DNA of 64,000 nt from Batillaria attramentaria. Taxonomy: Eukaryota; Mollusca; Gastropoda; Batillariidae. A program made the position numbers and the translations under genes. Location of the stretch: positions 362,001-426,000 of the forward strand of contig JACVVK020000331.1 of NCBI GenBank assembly GCA_018292915.2, written 5' to 3'. Each line of letters opens with the position of its first letter. The stretch's first letter is position 1. The notes under the pieces are model-generated. The model had not been told where the DNA came from. It ran no database searches and worked only from the letters and a program-made list of their open reading frames with translations. Positions 1 to 9,842 of this stretch are shown here, in pieces.

Positions 1-1
1 G

Positions 2-892
2 GACCTGACCCAGTACAGGAAAGACCAGACCCCAGACCCCATTTACATTCACGGCCTGCAGCAAGTCTTAGCAGGTTTTCCTGGCTACTGTCAGATCTAC
101 ACTGACGGATCAAAGTCCGAGGATGGCAGGGTTGGTGCTGCTGCTGTAGCTGAAGGTCGCGTTCTTCATCACCGTCTTCCTGATAACAGTTCTGTTTACA
201 CTGCTGAGCTGCGGGCCATTTTACTCGCTCTCAAGCACGTGTATCAATCTAAAGGTAGCAACTTCCTTATTCTTTCAGACTCACTGTCGGCGCTTCAGGC
301 TCTGCATGGTAGAAGACTGGATCACCCGCTCCTGGTGTTGATCCACGAACTCCATGCATCCTTGATAGCGGATAACAAGGATATTGTTTTCATCTGGGTC
401 CCAGGTCATGTAGGCATCCGAGGAAACAGGCGTGCTGACCGGGCCGCGAATGCTGCTCGTGATGGCCCTGTGGAGGATGCTCGCATGGTTGTCAGTGATT
501 TTAAACCTCTTGTATCAAAGTTTGTTCAAAAGGAGTGGCAGACCCAATGGGCTGCCCTCCCGGAGAACAAACTGTACAAAGTCTTACCTAGTATCTGTGA
601 TAGTCTCCCTCGCTGCCGACCTAATCGGCGCGAGGAGACCGTTCTTAGTCGTCTACATATTGGGCACACGCATGTTACCCATTCCCATCTGTTAAAGGGG
701 GAAGACCCCCCTTGGTGTGTTCCATGTCATCAACCATACACTGTGGAACATTTTTTAATCTCGTGCACGGATCTCACTGAGATTCGTGCCAAACATTACT
801 GTGTGGATTCTCTGAAGATGCTGTTCCGGGATGTCCCCCCTGACAGCGTCTTCAGTTTCCTGAAAGAAGTCAATTTGTTTTACAAAATATAG
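2..892 (+). CDS. 3' part of LINE ORF2: RNase H domain and C-terminal zinc knuckle (truncated by window edge)
   Basis: The frame is open from the window edge to a TAG, giving 296 residues with no start codon because the 5' part lies outside. It reads as a type I ribonuclease H: YTDGS (Asp about residue 35), AELRAI (Glu 69), LSDSLSA (Asp 93) and GHVGIRGNRRAD (His 136, Asp 146) supply the DEDD-type acidic set. A C-terminal WCVPC...H...C cluster (CX2C, X7, H, X4, C) matches the knuckle after RNase H in I/Jockey-group non-LTR retrotransposons. In those elements RNase H removes the RNA template during target-primed reverse transcription. The frame is intact in the visible part, so the copy may be young. 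It differs from the LINE at 6-13 kb, whose ORF2 has no RNase H. Clade within the I/Jockey group is not decided. Confidence 0.85.
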   Translation, partial: DLTQYRKDQTPDPIYIHGLQQVLAGFPGYCQIYTDGSKSEDGRVGAAAVAEGRVLHHRLPDNSSVYTAELRAILLALKHVYQSKGSNFLILSDSLSALQALHGRRLDHPLLVLIHELHASLIADNKDIVFIWVPGHVGIRGNRRADRAANAARDGPVEDARMVVSDFKPLVSKFVQKEWQTQWAALPENKLYKVLPSICDSLPRCRPNRREETVLSRLHIGHTHVTHSHLLKGEDPPWCVPCHQPYTVEHFLISCTDLTEIRAKHYCVDSLKMLFRDVPPDSVFSFLKEVNLFYKI

Positions 893-1110
893 TGCTGTGA
901 TATACATATATATATTTAGACTGTCTTTGACTTCTGATGTTCAGTATCTAAAGTCTTTAAGGATATTTCTCATTTAAACCCAATAGATTTTTAGTATATA
1001 TTTACATCTTGTTTTAACGTGGAAATTTTTATGTTTTAAAGGACCTGGCAGAAAGGGACTTTAGTTAGCCGCGAAATAGTCTTTGTTGCTTGCGCGGCGT
1101 TAAGCCATAA
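893..1110 (+). mobile_element. 3' UTR and tail of the RNase H LINE
   Basis: AT-rich sequence after the LINE stop codon ends in GCGGCGTTAAGCCATAAAT plus AACTAACT. It matches the reverse complement of 39651-39860 by eye, including the blocks around CAGTATCT, CATTTAA, GGCAGAAA and AGCCGCGAA. That places the element 3' end at about 1105. Confidence 0.75.
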
Positions 1111-1116
1111 ATAACT

Positions 1117-1160
<44 letters not shown>
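1111..1160. repeat. (CT)n microsatellite
   Basis: Uninterrupted CT dinucleotides directly follow the LINE tail, so this may be the target-site tract that the element joined or expanded. Confidence 0.95.
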
Positions 1161-1163
<3 letters not shown>

Positions 1164-1642
1164 ACTAGATAGTTCAAGCACGGCGTGTACTGACTTTTTC
1201 ATATTGTAAATTAACACTGCTGCGCGACAACAGTCAGTCAGTCAGGTCATTCAGTCAATTCCGTTGTTCATGAAAGCATAATTGTTCGTTTCCGACCGTA
1301 CTTTAATTCGTCTGCAGATCAGTTCCGACAGTACTGATCTCCCCAGAGAAAACATTTTTGACCAGTCAAAAATCTAGGTCAGACTGTGCCGTGGTCCAAA
1401 CGCCCCACAAGCTCTTGAGGTACCAAGAAAGAACCCAACCAGTGGATCATGTCGCTCGTATAGACCACATCATGCAGATCTCGTTATCACTTTCTACAGA
1501 ACACTTGTGCTCCTTATAGATGTAGATCCCTAACGAACTGCAGCGCGTGAGGAAAGGAAGCGGACTGAACTGTTGACAATGGCAAGTTACGATGGGCTGC
1601 TTGGAAATGTCCATCATGACCAAGTCACGTGGCTGGTGGCTA

Positions 1643-1800
1643 GGTGGGTGTCTGCGAGTTTAACGTCCTTTTCCACCACGTATGGGTGACATCAAAGACG
1701 GGGCAACAAGAAAAAGGCCAGCACAAATATTTGGCCCCAGCCGGGATTCGAACTCACGACCCGAGCATTGAAGGTGCAGCGCTCTACCATTCGGGGTCGC
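1643..1800 (-). mobile_element. tRNA-derived SINE, family A
   Basis: Reverse-complement copy of the main SINE of this window. It has a tRNA-like head with B box (GAGTTCGAATCCCGGCTGG) and the body ending in GGAAAAGGACGTTAAAC and a short pyrimidine/A tail. The A-box end is diverged (CCGAATGGTAGAGC is still readable). Confidence 0.85.
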
Positions 1801-2320
1801 GGGGCGGTGTTCTTGCATGATGCACAACGGCAGTGCCGCAGTTCCGCCCAAAACCATCACAGCCAAAACAACAACTACCTACTTTTTATCTTGGTGCGGA
1901 CAGCGGAAAGAAGGAAGAACTACAAGAACTTGTCAGACACATCAGCCCGCAGCGCCGAGCCGACTACAAGAGTAATCCCTAATCTCTGACAAGACCTGAT
2001 AGTCTCGCTCCCCAGCACACACAGGGGGAAAGGGCGGCAGGGGAGCCAGCAGCGCCACCTGAGCTGTGTCGGCAGATTACGGGGAGTTCTGCCTCTTGCG
2101 CCTTCGCCGGATCTCCGCGAACGCTCCGCTGGAAAGGACCTCTGCTGAACTTGAAGTCTGTGTGGACAAGGTTGACTTTCAATATGGACCCTTTAAAGGC
2201 GCTGATTCTAAGATTTAATAGGCTTCACAAAGAGAACTTTTCGTTTGGAACAGTTGCACTTGTAACTCAAAATAGTTTTTTTTTTTTTTTAAAGTTTTGT
2301 TGATAAGCGGACCTCTGGAT

Positions 2321-2390
2321 GAATAATAATAATAATAGTAATGGGGATTTGTCTGGCGCCCAACCTGCTGGAGCTCTGGGCGCCTTACAG
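2321..2390 (-). mobile_element. 3' end of a retroposon with (ATT)n tail
   Basis: On the minus strand, GGCGCCCAGAGCTCCAGC leads to a CCCATT start and an (ATT)n tail. A second copy with the same GAGCTC-GGGCGCCTTACAG block is at 60345-60440. Only the 3' end is recognisable. Confidence 0.5.
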
Positions 2391-3215
2391 TAGCAAAACC
2401 GTTACATACACACAGTCATTACAATACATTCTTACAGACATGATGATCATGATGCTGTTGATACACGTATGAAACAGTAGCACTCGCGTAATACATGTCT
2501 CTGATCTCACATCTACTCAAAACTATTTCCGTGACACTCGTTTCTCTCACGTGATAATGCTGTAGCCTGTTGTAGCTTGCAGGTTTTTTCAACGCCAGTA
2601 GCAAAACCGTAACGTACACACAGTCATACAACACATTCTTACAAACATGATGATCATGATGCTGTTGATGCACGTATGAAACAGTAGCACTCACGTAATA
2701 GGGGCGGTCGGTGGTCTAGTGGTTAAGAGACTTGTCACCAATGCGAGAGGTCAGGGGTTTGAGTCCCACTCGGGGCAAAGAATTTTTCCTTCTCGTATGT
2801 GGCACCGTTCATTCGGGCCGATCGTCGGGGGTTCTCTCCGGGTACTCCGGCTTCCTCCCCCTCTACTTTGGAAATGTTCAGCCCACCAAATGTGAAAAAA
2901 TAAATGCAATTCTAAATTCCGAAATTTAAATGGCTGAGCTGACCCTTCCCACCACGTGATTATAATGTGTTGATGTCCAGTGTGTGAAAGAATGCGTGTG
3001 ATTCACGTGAGCGTGCGTGTTGGGTTCAGTTCGCGGCGCTTTGAGCCGATTCTTGAAATTGGGTAAAGCGCCTATACAATACTCATTATTATTATTATTA
3101 TTATTATATGTCTTTGATCTCAGATCTACTCAAAACTATTTCCGTGACACTCGTTTCTCCCACCTGATATGCTGTAGCCACTTGTAGCTTGCAGGACGTT
3201 CAACGCCACCAGTCA
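2391..3215. repeat. Two tandem copies of a 208-bp unit, the second split by SINE-B
   Basis: TAGCAAAACCGT at 2391 recurs at 2599. Both units run through ACATGATGATCATGATGCTG and TCAAAACTATTTCCGTGACA to CAACGCC. In the second unit the sequence is interrupted after CACGTAATA by SINE-B (2700-3108) and resumes with TGTCTTTGATCTC. The first unit therefore serves as the empty site. Confidence 0.8.
2700..3108 (+). mobile_element. tRNA-derived SINE, family B (full length)
   Basis: About 409 bp. The tRNA-like head has an A box around GGTCTAGTGGTTAAG and a B box around GGGTTTGAGTCCC. The body contains TATGTGGCACCGTTCATTC and CCGGGTACTCCGGCTTCC, then GTGTGTGAAAGAATGCGTGT and GCGGCGCTTTGAGCC, and ends in an (ATT)n tail. 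Related copies are at 25598, 30270 and 30785. It is unrelated to family A beyond the tRNA-like head. Confidence 0.85.
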
Positions 3216-3219
3216 GCCA

Positions 3220-4237
3220 ATACACACGTTCCGTAATACATGTAGCAACAATTCTACGCCTTAGCTGAGTGTTGAGCAAACCAACCATCATCCACCAGGC
3301 TCTGTTTTCTCCGCTCCGCATGCCTGTGTCGTTAGATGAAGGTGCTATCGGAGGGACGTTTGCTTCTTCCCGCCCTGCTCACGGGGGCTAACCAAAATGG
3401 TGGATACTTTTCCCGGTGCTAATTTCAATCTAAAGTTTTGATAACACTGGTTGTCAGGTAAATCCATGTGTTTAAATGGGCTGATTCGATCTTTGCTGAA
3501 CCAAATTACGTTTTAAAACAGTTAGTGCGCCTGTACGCTCGAAATACTCTATCTTGATGATTAGTATAGCTCTTTATGCGGTACAGTGTTGTTTTCACTT
3601 TTTGCGAGCGATCAAACTTTCAAATTCTACGACTGTTCGTAAAACCGCATTAACCGTCCGCCGTCTTGATTGATCCCCGCCCAGTTTTGGGACCCAGCAA
3701 CCTAATCACGTCATTGGCTTTATCTAGAGGTGTTTTCGTCTCGTCTGTACCGATTTGTCGCGAGGGTTGTGAGTTTCCAAATGACGGGATGATGGCCCGT
3801 CGTAATCACATCCGGTTGACGTGCCGCTTGGCTTGTCCTGGCAAACTTGTTAGCTTAAGAAGTGGATTTGTGTCCCGTATATCACGTGCATTTGACAGCT
3901 GATAGCGCCCGGTGACCTGGAGTTTAGTTGCACATCCTACGGTTTTTGTTTCTTGTTGTTGTTGTTGTTGTTCCACTGACGGTATACATTTAGAAAAGCC
4001 AGCATATATGATATAATAATGTTATTACATTTCAGAAGTCAGGCCGATGATAAAATCACGTGTTCTGTGGTACAAAGCGGACAGTCTACCTCAGTTTTGA
4101 CTGAGTTGGAGTATTCGTGTTGAGTTTTGAACTGCATTAGGCTTTGCGATTTTTTTTAAAGAATTAGAACAAGAATCTAGATTTATATTCTTAAGTCAAT
4201 CTCCGATCATTTCCCTGGCAGTCAGCCTTCAAAAGGC
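3220..4237. other. No gene seen; one diverged dispersed repeat
   Basis: Unique-looking DNA with a (GTT)n tract near 3950. The stretch 3805-3895 resembles 5922-6012, sharing the AAACTTGT-AG-T-TAGAA-TGGATTT-TGTCC pattern, so an old dispersed repeat is present. No splice-bounded coding segment was recognised. Confidence 0.4.
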
Positions 4238-4420
4238 GCCGGCGGGATAGCCGAATGGTAGAGCGTTGGGCTTTCCATGCTCGGGTCGTGAGTTCGAATC
4301 CCGGCTGGGGCCAGATATTTGTGCTGGCCTTTTTTCTCGTTGCACCGTGTTTGTTATCACCCATAGGTGGTGGAAAAGGACGTTAAACTCCCAAACGTCC
4401 ACCCACCCACCCACTCACTC
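4238..4420 (+). mobile_element. tRNA-derived SINE, family A (full length)
   Basis: Complete head-to-tail copy. A box TAGCCGAATGGTAGAGCG, B box GTGAGTTCGAATCCCGGC, body GGTGGAAAAGGACGTTAAAC, tail (CCCA)n then (CTCA)n. Confidence 0.9.
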
Positions 4421-4786
4421 AAAACATCGGCCCAGTGTTTTACGTAACGTCACGTATCATGAGCTGCATTGCAGAGGCGCTTGGTGTCGTGTATGTGCTT
4501 TTTCTGAAAGGGGAAACAATTGTTGCTTTCTTGGTACACACATCGCTTTTAAGGATGCAAATGTAAACTCTGACACGTTGTGCAAAATTGCTGTTGAATT
4601 AAAAAAAAAAAAAAAACTACAAACGAACTCCTATGAAATTTCACACCATTAACTTCGCCATTGTGCAGAAGCGGACATGCTGCGAAAAATTGAAATACAC
4701 GTATGAAATTTCAGAGCAGTTTTCTTGCTTATAGAGATGGAGATTGGTTTTTGTTTTTTTTTCTTTTGTCGTGCTTTGATTTCCTT

Positions 4787-4851
4787 TCAGAAAATTGTTT
4801 TGAATTGTTTGGTTTTTCTTTTGTTTGTTTGTTGTAAATTTATTAATTGTG

Positions 4852-4915
<64 letters not shown>

Positions 4916-4992
4916 ATAGTGAAAACTATGGGGAAAAGTGTTTTGAATTTGTTATTTTGATTAATTGTGGTTGTTGTTGTTGCTGTTTTCAG
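4787..4992 (+). repeat. Duplicated 3' splice-site region upstream of the LDLa exon
   Basis: TTTTCAGATAGTGAAAACTATGG at 4910-4932 is an imperfect copy of the true acceptor and exon start at 4986-5008. Both are followed by or embedded in similar TGTTTTGAATTTGTT and ATTAATTGTG blocks, and a third weaker copy begins at the CTTTCAG near 4788. A (GT)n tract (about 4856-4910) lies inside. The upstream acceptor is offset by 77 bp and would shift the reading frame. Confidence 0.6.
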
Positions 4993-5136
4993 ATTATGAA
5001 AATTATGGCACCTGCGGGTCGAGTTTCCAGTGTGACAACGAGAAATGTATAGAGGAGACGCTGGTCTGTGACGGGGTGGATAATTGTGGTGACTTCTCAG
5101 ACGAGGCTGCAGACGGACGGGCGAAATGTCGAGAAG
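4993..5136 (+). CDS. LDL-receptor class A (LDLa) domain exon of an unidentified host gene
   Basis: A TGCTGTTTTCAG acceptor precedes and GTAAGTG follows a 144-bp exon that is open in one frame. Two bases complete a split first codon and one base is left over, so the exon is phase 1-1, the usual arrangement for shuffled LDLa modules. The translation begins [13 protein letters not shown] and has six cysteines in LDLa spacing. The acidic calcium-binding end is complete ([13 protein letters not shown]). Such domains bind ligands or calcium in extracellular parts of LDL-receptor relatives, CUB/LDLa proteins and proteases, so this is probably part of a secreted or single-pass membrane protein. The parent gene cannot be named. 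No neighbouring exon was found, which implies introns of many kilobases. Microsatellites lie within 90 bp on both sides, and a duplicated acceptor sits 77 bp upstream. Confidence 0.85.
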
Positions 5137-5147
5137 GTAAGTGACAC

Positions 5148-5150
<3 letters not shown>

Positions 5151-5194
<44 letters not shown>

Positions 5195-5204
5195 ACATAT
5201 ATTT

Positions 5205-5258
<54 letters not shown>

Positions 5259-5271
5259 CCCCCCCCCCCCC
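5151..5271. repeat. (GT)n, (CT)n and poly(C) tracts just downstream of the exon
   Basis: A (GT)n run follows the 5' splice site by about 15 bp, then (CT)n and a run of about 14-16 C. They would lie in the first 140 bases of the intron. Confidence 0.95.
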
Positions 5272-6034
5272 TCCATTCATGTGTGGTACCAAGCGTGCTA
5301 ATTAATGTCTCTCTCTTTTTTGTCTTTTTTATCTTCTCGTGAGGAAGGAGAAAAAAAAATACATGCACCTCGAAAATAACGCCCCACTTTCGTCGCTCGC
5401 CCTTATCAACATTCGTATCTGAGCTTGGAAGGCAAAAAACCAACTACCCTGCATGCGCCACCTTCACCCCTATTCTCATTTCTCGCTTGTTGTTTTGTAA
5501 ACAACCCTGCTGCGTTTAATCCCTCAGTGCCGCTCAAGCCGAGAGAAACTGTAGAGATAATGCCTGTTTTGACTTGAGACCTGGTTCCTGGGAGTTCTTG
5601 TTCGGCTTGACGCGGACCCTCGCCTGCTGTTGCCGTTTGTGTCAGGAATCCCCTCACTAATTCTCACCTGTAATCGGGCCTGCTTCGGCATTGTGTAAAT
5701 TGTTTGGCACCTCGTGTTCGGGTTGGGGGGTAAAGTTGTGAATGGTGCAAGAAATACTGTCGTGTTGTATGGTGCGTGTTACTTTTTGCTTGAGAGCTGA
5801 TAGACAGATAGTTATATAGGGCGCGCAATCAACAAAGACTGTTCGTCGGCTAGTGTACGAGGTAAAGAAGCGGTGATTGTTGTATAAGACGGATGTCCTC
5901 CTTTGTGCGTTCCACTAGCACGGTTTCATTTCCAACCGGGACAGTCCCCCGTCTGGTTTGGTAAACTTGTCAGTTTTAGAACTGGATTTCTTGTCCGAGT
6001 ATCGTGTCCCCCTCTCGCTGACCCCAGAGAGATG
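5272..6034. other. No gene seen
   Basis: Presumed intronic DNA. The only structure noted is the diverged dispersed repeat at 5922-6012 (partner at 3805-3895), which abuts the 3' end of the LINE. Confidence 0.4.
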
Positions 6035-6370
6035 ATGATGATGATGATGAAACTTTATTTTCCAACGGTTAAAGTTTTGACAGAGAATATCGTCAATTTA
6101 CAAACTTGCCGTTGCTACACACTACTAAAACACATCTAGCAAAGAAAATTAAAACATTGAGATCAAATATTTACAGGTGACTCTCTCTCTCTCTCTCTCT
6201 CTCTCTCAAGCACTCATCAAGTTAGCAAGTTTCAGCGTGGACTAATACATACATGTACATGTCTATATGCATTTACATTTGAAATTTTGAAAGAGCATGA
6301 TACTACATATATCAGAAACCTCGAACAGTGAGGTAATGGGTGTCCTTCAGTTTTAGCATGTGCTTTCGAG

Positions 6371-9208
6371 CTACATGAGGTTTGCAAGGTACTGCGTAAG
6401 TAACTGCTTAAATGTTCGCAGTGAATGGACCGTTTTAATACATGATGGCAATGAATTCCAGAGAAAAGCTCCTGCGAAAGAGAGACTAGTTTTAAACAAA
6501 TCTATGCGAGGTAGGGGTAGGGGAAGAGTGTTATTCCTCGAAGTCCTCACACGCGTATGGTCCAGTCCGACAAGAGATGCTAAATAAGGTGGAACCGCAT
6601 TATGGAGAATTTTATGCATGAACACACATTTGTTAAACATGAGCTGTTCTCGGAGACTAAGAATGTTCATCCGTTTCATTTTTTGTATAGTCGGAATAGG
6701 TCCAGGAATAACCATTTTTACCGCTCGTTTGTATAACGAATTCAGTCTGTTGAAATGCACTTCACTGCAGTTGTCCCAAATGGTGGAAGCATAGTCGACG
6801 TGGGACTTGATGTGTGCGTGAAAGAAGAGAGTGCGACTGTGAATGTCAGTGATATCTCTTAGTTGTGACAACAAAAATACATTTCTTGAGATTGTACGGC
6901 ATAATGCATTGATGTGGTACTCCCATTTCAACTGATCGTCTACATGCACCCCTAAGAAGCGGCGCTCGGCAACCTGTTCAATGTTTACTGAATCTAGACG
7001 AACCTGTAAGGGTGGTGGCCGTAGCTGATGCTTTTGTCTAGTTGTAATTAACATACTTTTTGTTTTTGTTGGATGTAGGATCATATAGTTATCCTTACAC
7101 CATTGGGAAACTTTATCTAAGCTATCTTGCAAAGAACGATTTATGTGGGACACATTTTTACCGGAGGTGTGAAGGCTCGTGTCGTCAGCAAACAGGTCAC
7201 AGCCAACATTGACATCAGTTACATGTAGAGGAAGATCATTAATGAACAGTATGAAAAGCAAAGGACCAAGGATTGAACCTTGTGGTACGCCGTATTTTAC
7301 ATTACCTTGGCTAGAATATTTGCCATTACTATAAACACACTGTTTCCTGTCTCGTAAGTACGAATCAAGGAAGGACAGTGACTTCTCACCAAGATGGTAA
7401 GTTGAAAGTTTTTTTAGGAGTACAGAGTGGTCAACGAGGTCAAAAGCTTTCTTTAAATCTAGGAAAAGTGCTCCACACATTAGATTCTTGTTGACTGATG
7501 ATAGCCAGTTGTCAACAATACGAGTTAATGCCGTGTGGCAGGAGTGTTTTGGTCTGAAACCAGATTGATGAATACTAAGCAAATTATTGTCTTCGAGAAA
7601 GTCAAGGAGATGGAGGTGAACATGTCGCTCTAGGGGCTTGGACAACGCGGAGAGAACAGATATCGGCCGGTAGTTGTTCAAATCGTCGAGGTCTTTAGAC
7701 TTAGGAATGGGTACAACTTTTGCATTTTTAAGTATCTCTGGGAAAACGCTTTCTTCGATACAAAGATTATAAATATAGGTAAGAGTATCTACAGTATATG
7801 GTAATGACATCTTGAGTGCTATGTTATTAATACCATCTATGCCTGCAGATCTTTTGTTTGGCATGCTATCAATATATTTGCCGACTTCAGCAACTGTAAT
7901 GTACGGGATATTAAACTTAGTGTGTACTGACTTTGTATCACAGTGCTGCTTTAGGCAGTGCGGTACTTCGTACAGTGGACCATTGTTTGCCTTAGTTGAC
8001 CGGGCCAGAGATTCCGCAGCCGATAAGAAATGATTGTTAAACGCCTCAGCTGTCAGTTCTGATGGAATTTGCGAAGTGGATTTACCCCTAGTGACAGAAT
8101 TTAAGGCTTTCCAGATGGATGCGGTATCACATTTATCTGAAATGATTTGACTAAAGAGATTTTTTTTGGCTGCTCTGACTAAATACTTCACTCGGTTTCG
8201 CTGTTTTTTATATTCATCGAACCTTTTGTCCTTTTTCAGCTTGTCTCTAAGTGACATTGCTCGTTTGATATCAACAGTTAACCAGGGCGGGACAGTAGTG
8301 TGTTTTACGCGTTTTTCTCGAATGGGAGCGTGTTTATTGAGGACCCCGAGGAAAACATTCATCCATGTGGATAAGGCACTGTCAGGACAAGTACAGTTAT
8401 ACACATTATGGAAGGGGGCGCTCTGAAGATCAAGCAAAAAGTCATCCTTGTTGAACGTTTTGAAGGACCGGTATCGGATTGAAGTGTGCTGTTTTCGTTT
8501 TGGCTTATCAATTTTCATGGAGACAGCACAGCAGACCGGACTGTGATCACAAACAGCAAAAGAGGGGACGTTGGCATTTATGATTCTGCCACAGTTTGTA
8601 GCATAAATATGATCGATTAAAGTAGAGGATGTTCTTGTTATCCTTGTAGGTTCTTTGATCATTTGTGTTAAACCGAAGAGTGACGTCGTTGAGGACCAGA
8701 CAGCATTTGGTCCCTTGGATAGATCAATATTAAAATCACCAAGAAGGACGATATCTGTTTTGCTCTGACAGGCCTTATCCATCATTTCCACAAAATCATC
8801 GTACCAGTCCCAGCTAGCTGCCGGGTTCCGATAAATATATCCCACCAGTACTGGGGGAGATTTGCGTGTTTTCACCTCCACCCACAAACTCTCAACATTT
8901 GGTGTCTCAAGGTCTGTACGCCTCCGAACACTTTGTTGTATAGATTTGTGTATATAGACGGCTAAGCCGGTGTGCTGCGGGGACGAGGCATCCCGACGGA
9001 GAACCGTATAATCCGGAATAGACACGGATGTATCACTGATGGTACTTTTTAGTCTAGACTCTGAAACACCAAAGATGTGACAGCTTGTGGGCTGGTCTAA
9101 AAACACACATAGGTCAGGAACCTTGTTTACAAGGTGATAGATATTCAAATGGCCTACCCTAAGTTCATTGCTACACCCAAGAGAAGACTTTGCCTGATTG
9201 GTGGGCAT
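6371..9208 (-). CDS. LINE ORF2: endonuclease-reverse transcriptase
   Basis: 945 residues from the ATG at 9208, which starts MPTNQAKS. The open frame extends three codons upstream only to a GTG, so the ATG is preferred. Counting from that GTG, residues 22-235 form an endonuclease/exonuclease/phosphatase fold: VSESRLK (Glu 53), LLGDFNID (Asp 161, Asn 163), IDHIYA (Asp 202) and CDHSPV (Asp 224, His 225). The reverse transcriptase covers about 495-760, with NNYRPISVL, FLDLKKAFD (Asp 587), GVPQGSILGPLLF and FADD (Asp 678-679) in place of the commoner YADD. A C-terminal region without RNase H follows. The enzyme would nick target DNA and prime cDNA synthesis from the element RNA. All catalytic residues and the frame are intact, so the copy could be recent or active. 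Clade CR1/L2 is inferred from motifs and architecture. Confidence 0.92.
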   Translation of the reverse strand: MPTNQAKSSLGCSNELRVGHLNIYHLVNKVPDLCVFLDQPTSCHIFGVSESRLKSTISDTSVSIPDYTVLRRDASSPQHTGLAVYIHKSIQQSVRRRTDLETPNVESLWVEVKTRKSPPVLVGYIYRNPAASWDWYDDFVEMMDKACQSKTDIVLLGDFNIDLSKGPNAVWSSTTSLFGLTQMIKEPTRITRTSSTLIDHIYATNCGRIINANVPSFAVCDHSPVCCAVSMKIDKPKRKQHTSIRYRSFKTFNKDDFLLDLQSAPFHNVYNCTCPDSALSTWMNVFLGVLNKHAPIREKRVKHTTVPPWLTVDIKRAMSLRDKLKKDKRFDEYKKQRNRVKYLVRAAKKNLFSQIISDKCDTASIWKALNSVTRGKSTSQIPSELTAEAFNNHFLSAAESLARSTKANNGPLYEVPHCLKQHCDTKSVHTKFNIPYITVAEVGKYIDSMPNKRSAGIDGINNIALKMSLPYTVDTLTYIYNLCIEESVFPEILKNAKVVPIPKSKDLDDLNNYRPISVLSALSKPLERHVHLHLLDFLEDNNLLSIHQSGFRPKHSCHTALTRIVDNWLSSVNKNLMCGALFLDLKKAFDLVDHSVLLKKLSTYHLGEKSLSFLDSYLRDRKQCVYSNGKYSSQGNVKYGVPQGSILGPLLFILFINDLPLHVTDVNVGCDLFADDTSLHTSGKNVSHINRSLQDSLDKVSQWCKDNYMILHPTKTKSMLITTRQKHQLRPPPLQVRLDSVNIEQVAERRFLGVHVDDQLKWEYHINALCRTISRNVFLLSQLRDITDIHSRTLFFHAHIKSHVDYASTIWDNCSEVHFNRLNSLYKRAVKMVIPGPIPTIQKMKRMNILSLREQLMFNKCVFMHKILHNAVPPYLASLVGLDHTRVRTSRNNTLPLPLPRIDLFKTSLSFAGAFLWNSLPSCIKTVHSLRTFKQLLTQYLANLM

Positions 9209-9842
9209 GTTGCACACAGCTGTAGGTCAGGCCGGAATTGTTAGGTACAAATATATATATATATATACACACAAAGTATTCAAGAACTACAATAACAGCA
9301 AAGGGTCGAAACTAAACAACTATGATATTACAGAAATCACAAATGGAAAATAGTCAAAGCGCACAAACGAATACTGGAAATGAAAATGAAAGAAAACTGG
9401 ACTATATCAACTGAAGTCAACCGATACGCTTGCGCTAAATACAGTCCGTATGTCAGGAAGTGTCGCTACACACGATCGGTAAACTGTGATGAAAACTAGT
9501 TCAGTCCGCGGTTAATCAGCTGACACGTCCTGGTTCAAAATGTCAGATGTTATTCTTGCGTTCTTCACTAAACCAGACTCGACTCTAAATTGACTAAATG
9601 AAAAAGAGAGAAAAAAAGATGATACTATACTACTATCAACAACAGAATTTTAAAAATAGAAAGAAAGAAATCCAAATGAAGCAGAGTCCCTAAAAACACC
9701 AGGCTGTGACACCACACTTTACTATACGACACCTGATGCACTGCCCGACAGAGGCGATAAAAAGCACAACCTGACTTACTGGCCAACTGACACAAACTCC
9801 TGCAACAATCGACTAAGGCGATATAACGATGCACGACCCTAC
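9209..9842 (-). other. Inter-ORF region of the LINE, with a duplicated ORF1 end
   Basis: About 634 bp between the ORF1 stop and the ORF2 start. On the plus strand CTTACTGGCCAACTGACACA (9776 on) resembles CTTATTGGCCAGCTGACACA (9842 on), with a period near 64 bp. The C-terminal coding end of ORF1 (LLQKFVSAGQ) thus has a diverged second copy beyond its stop codon. A short (TA)n tract lies at 9249-9266. How ORF2 is translated after this gap is not visible. Confidence 0.6.

Noticed and set aside
4238..4310. Possible functional tRNA genes at the many A-box/B-box heads
   Set aside because: Acceptor strands do not pair, and each head is fused to a SINE body and tail, so they are SINE promoters rather than tRNA genes.
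4725..5301. Overlapping frames with VCVC, SLSL and TH repeats near the LDLa exon
   Set aside because: They are translations of (GT)n and (CT)n tracts. Only the 144-bp splice-bounded frame carries a domain.
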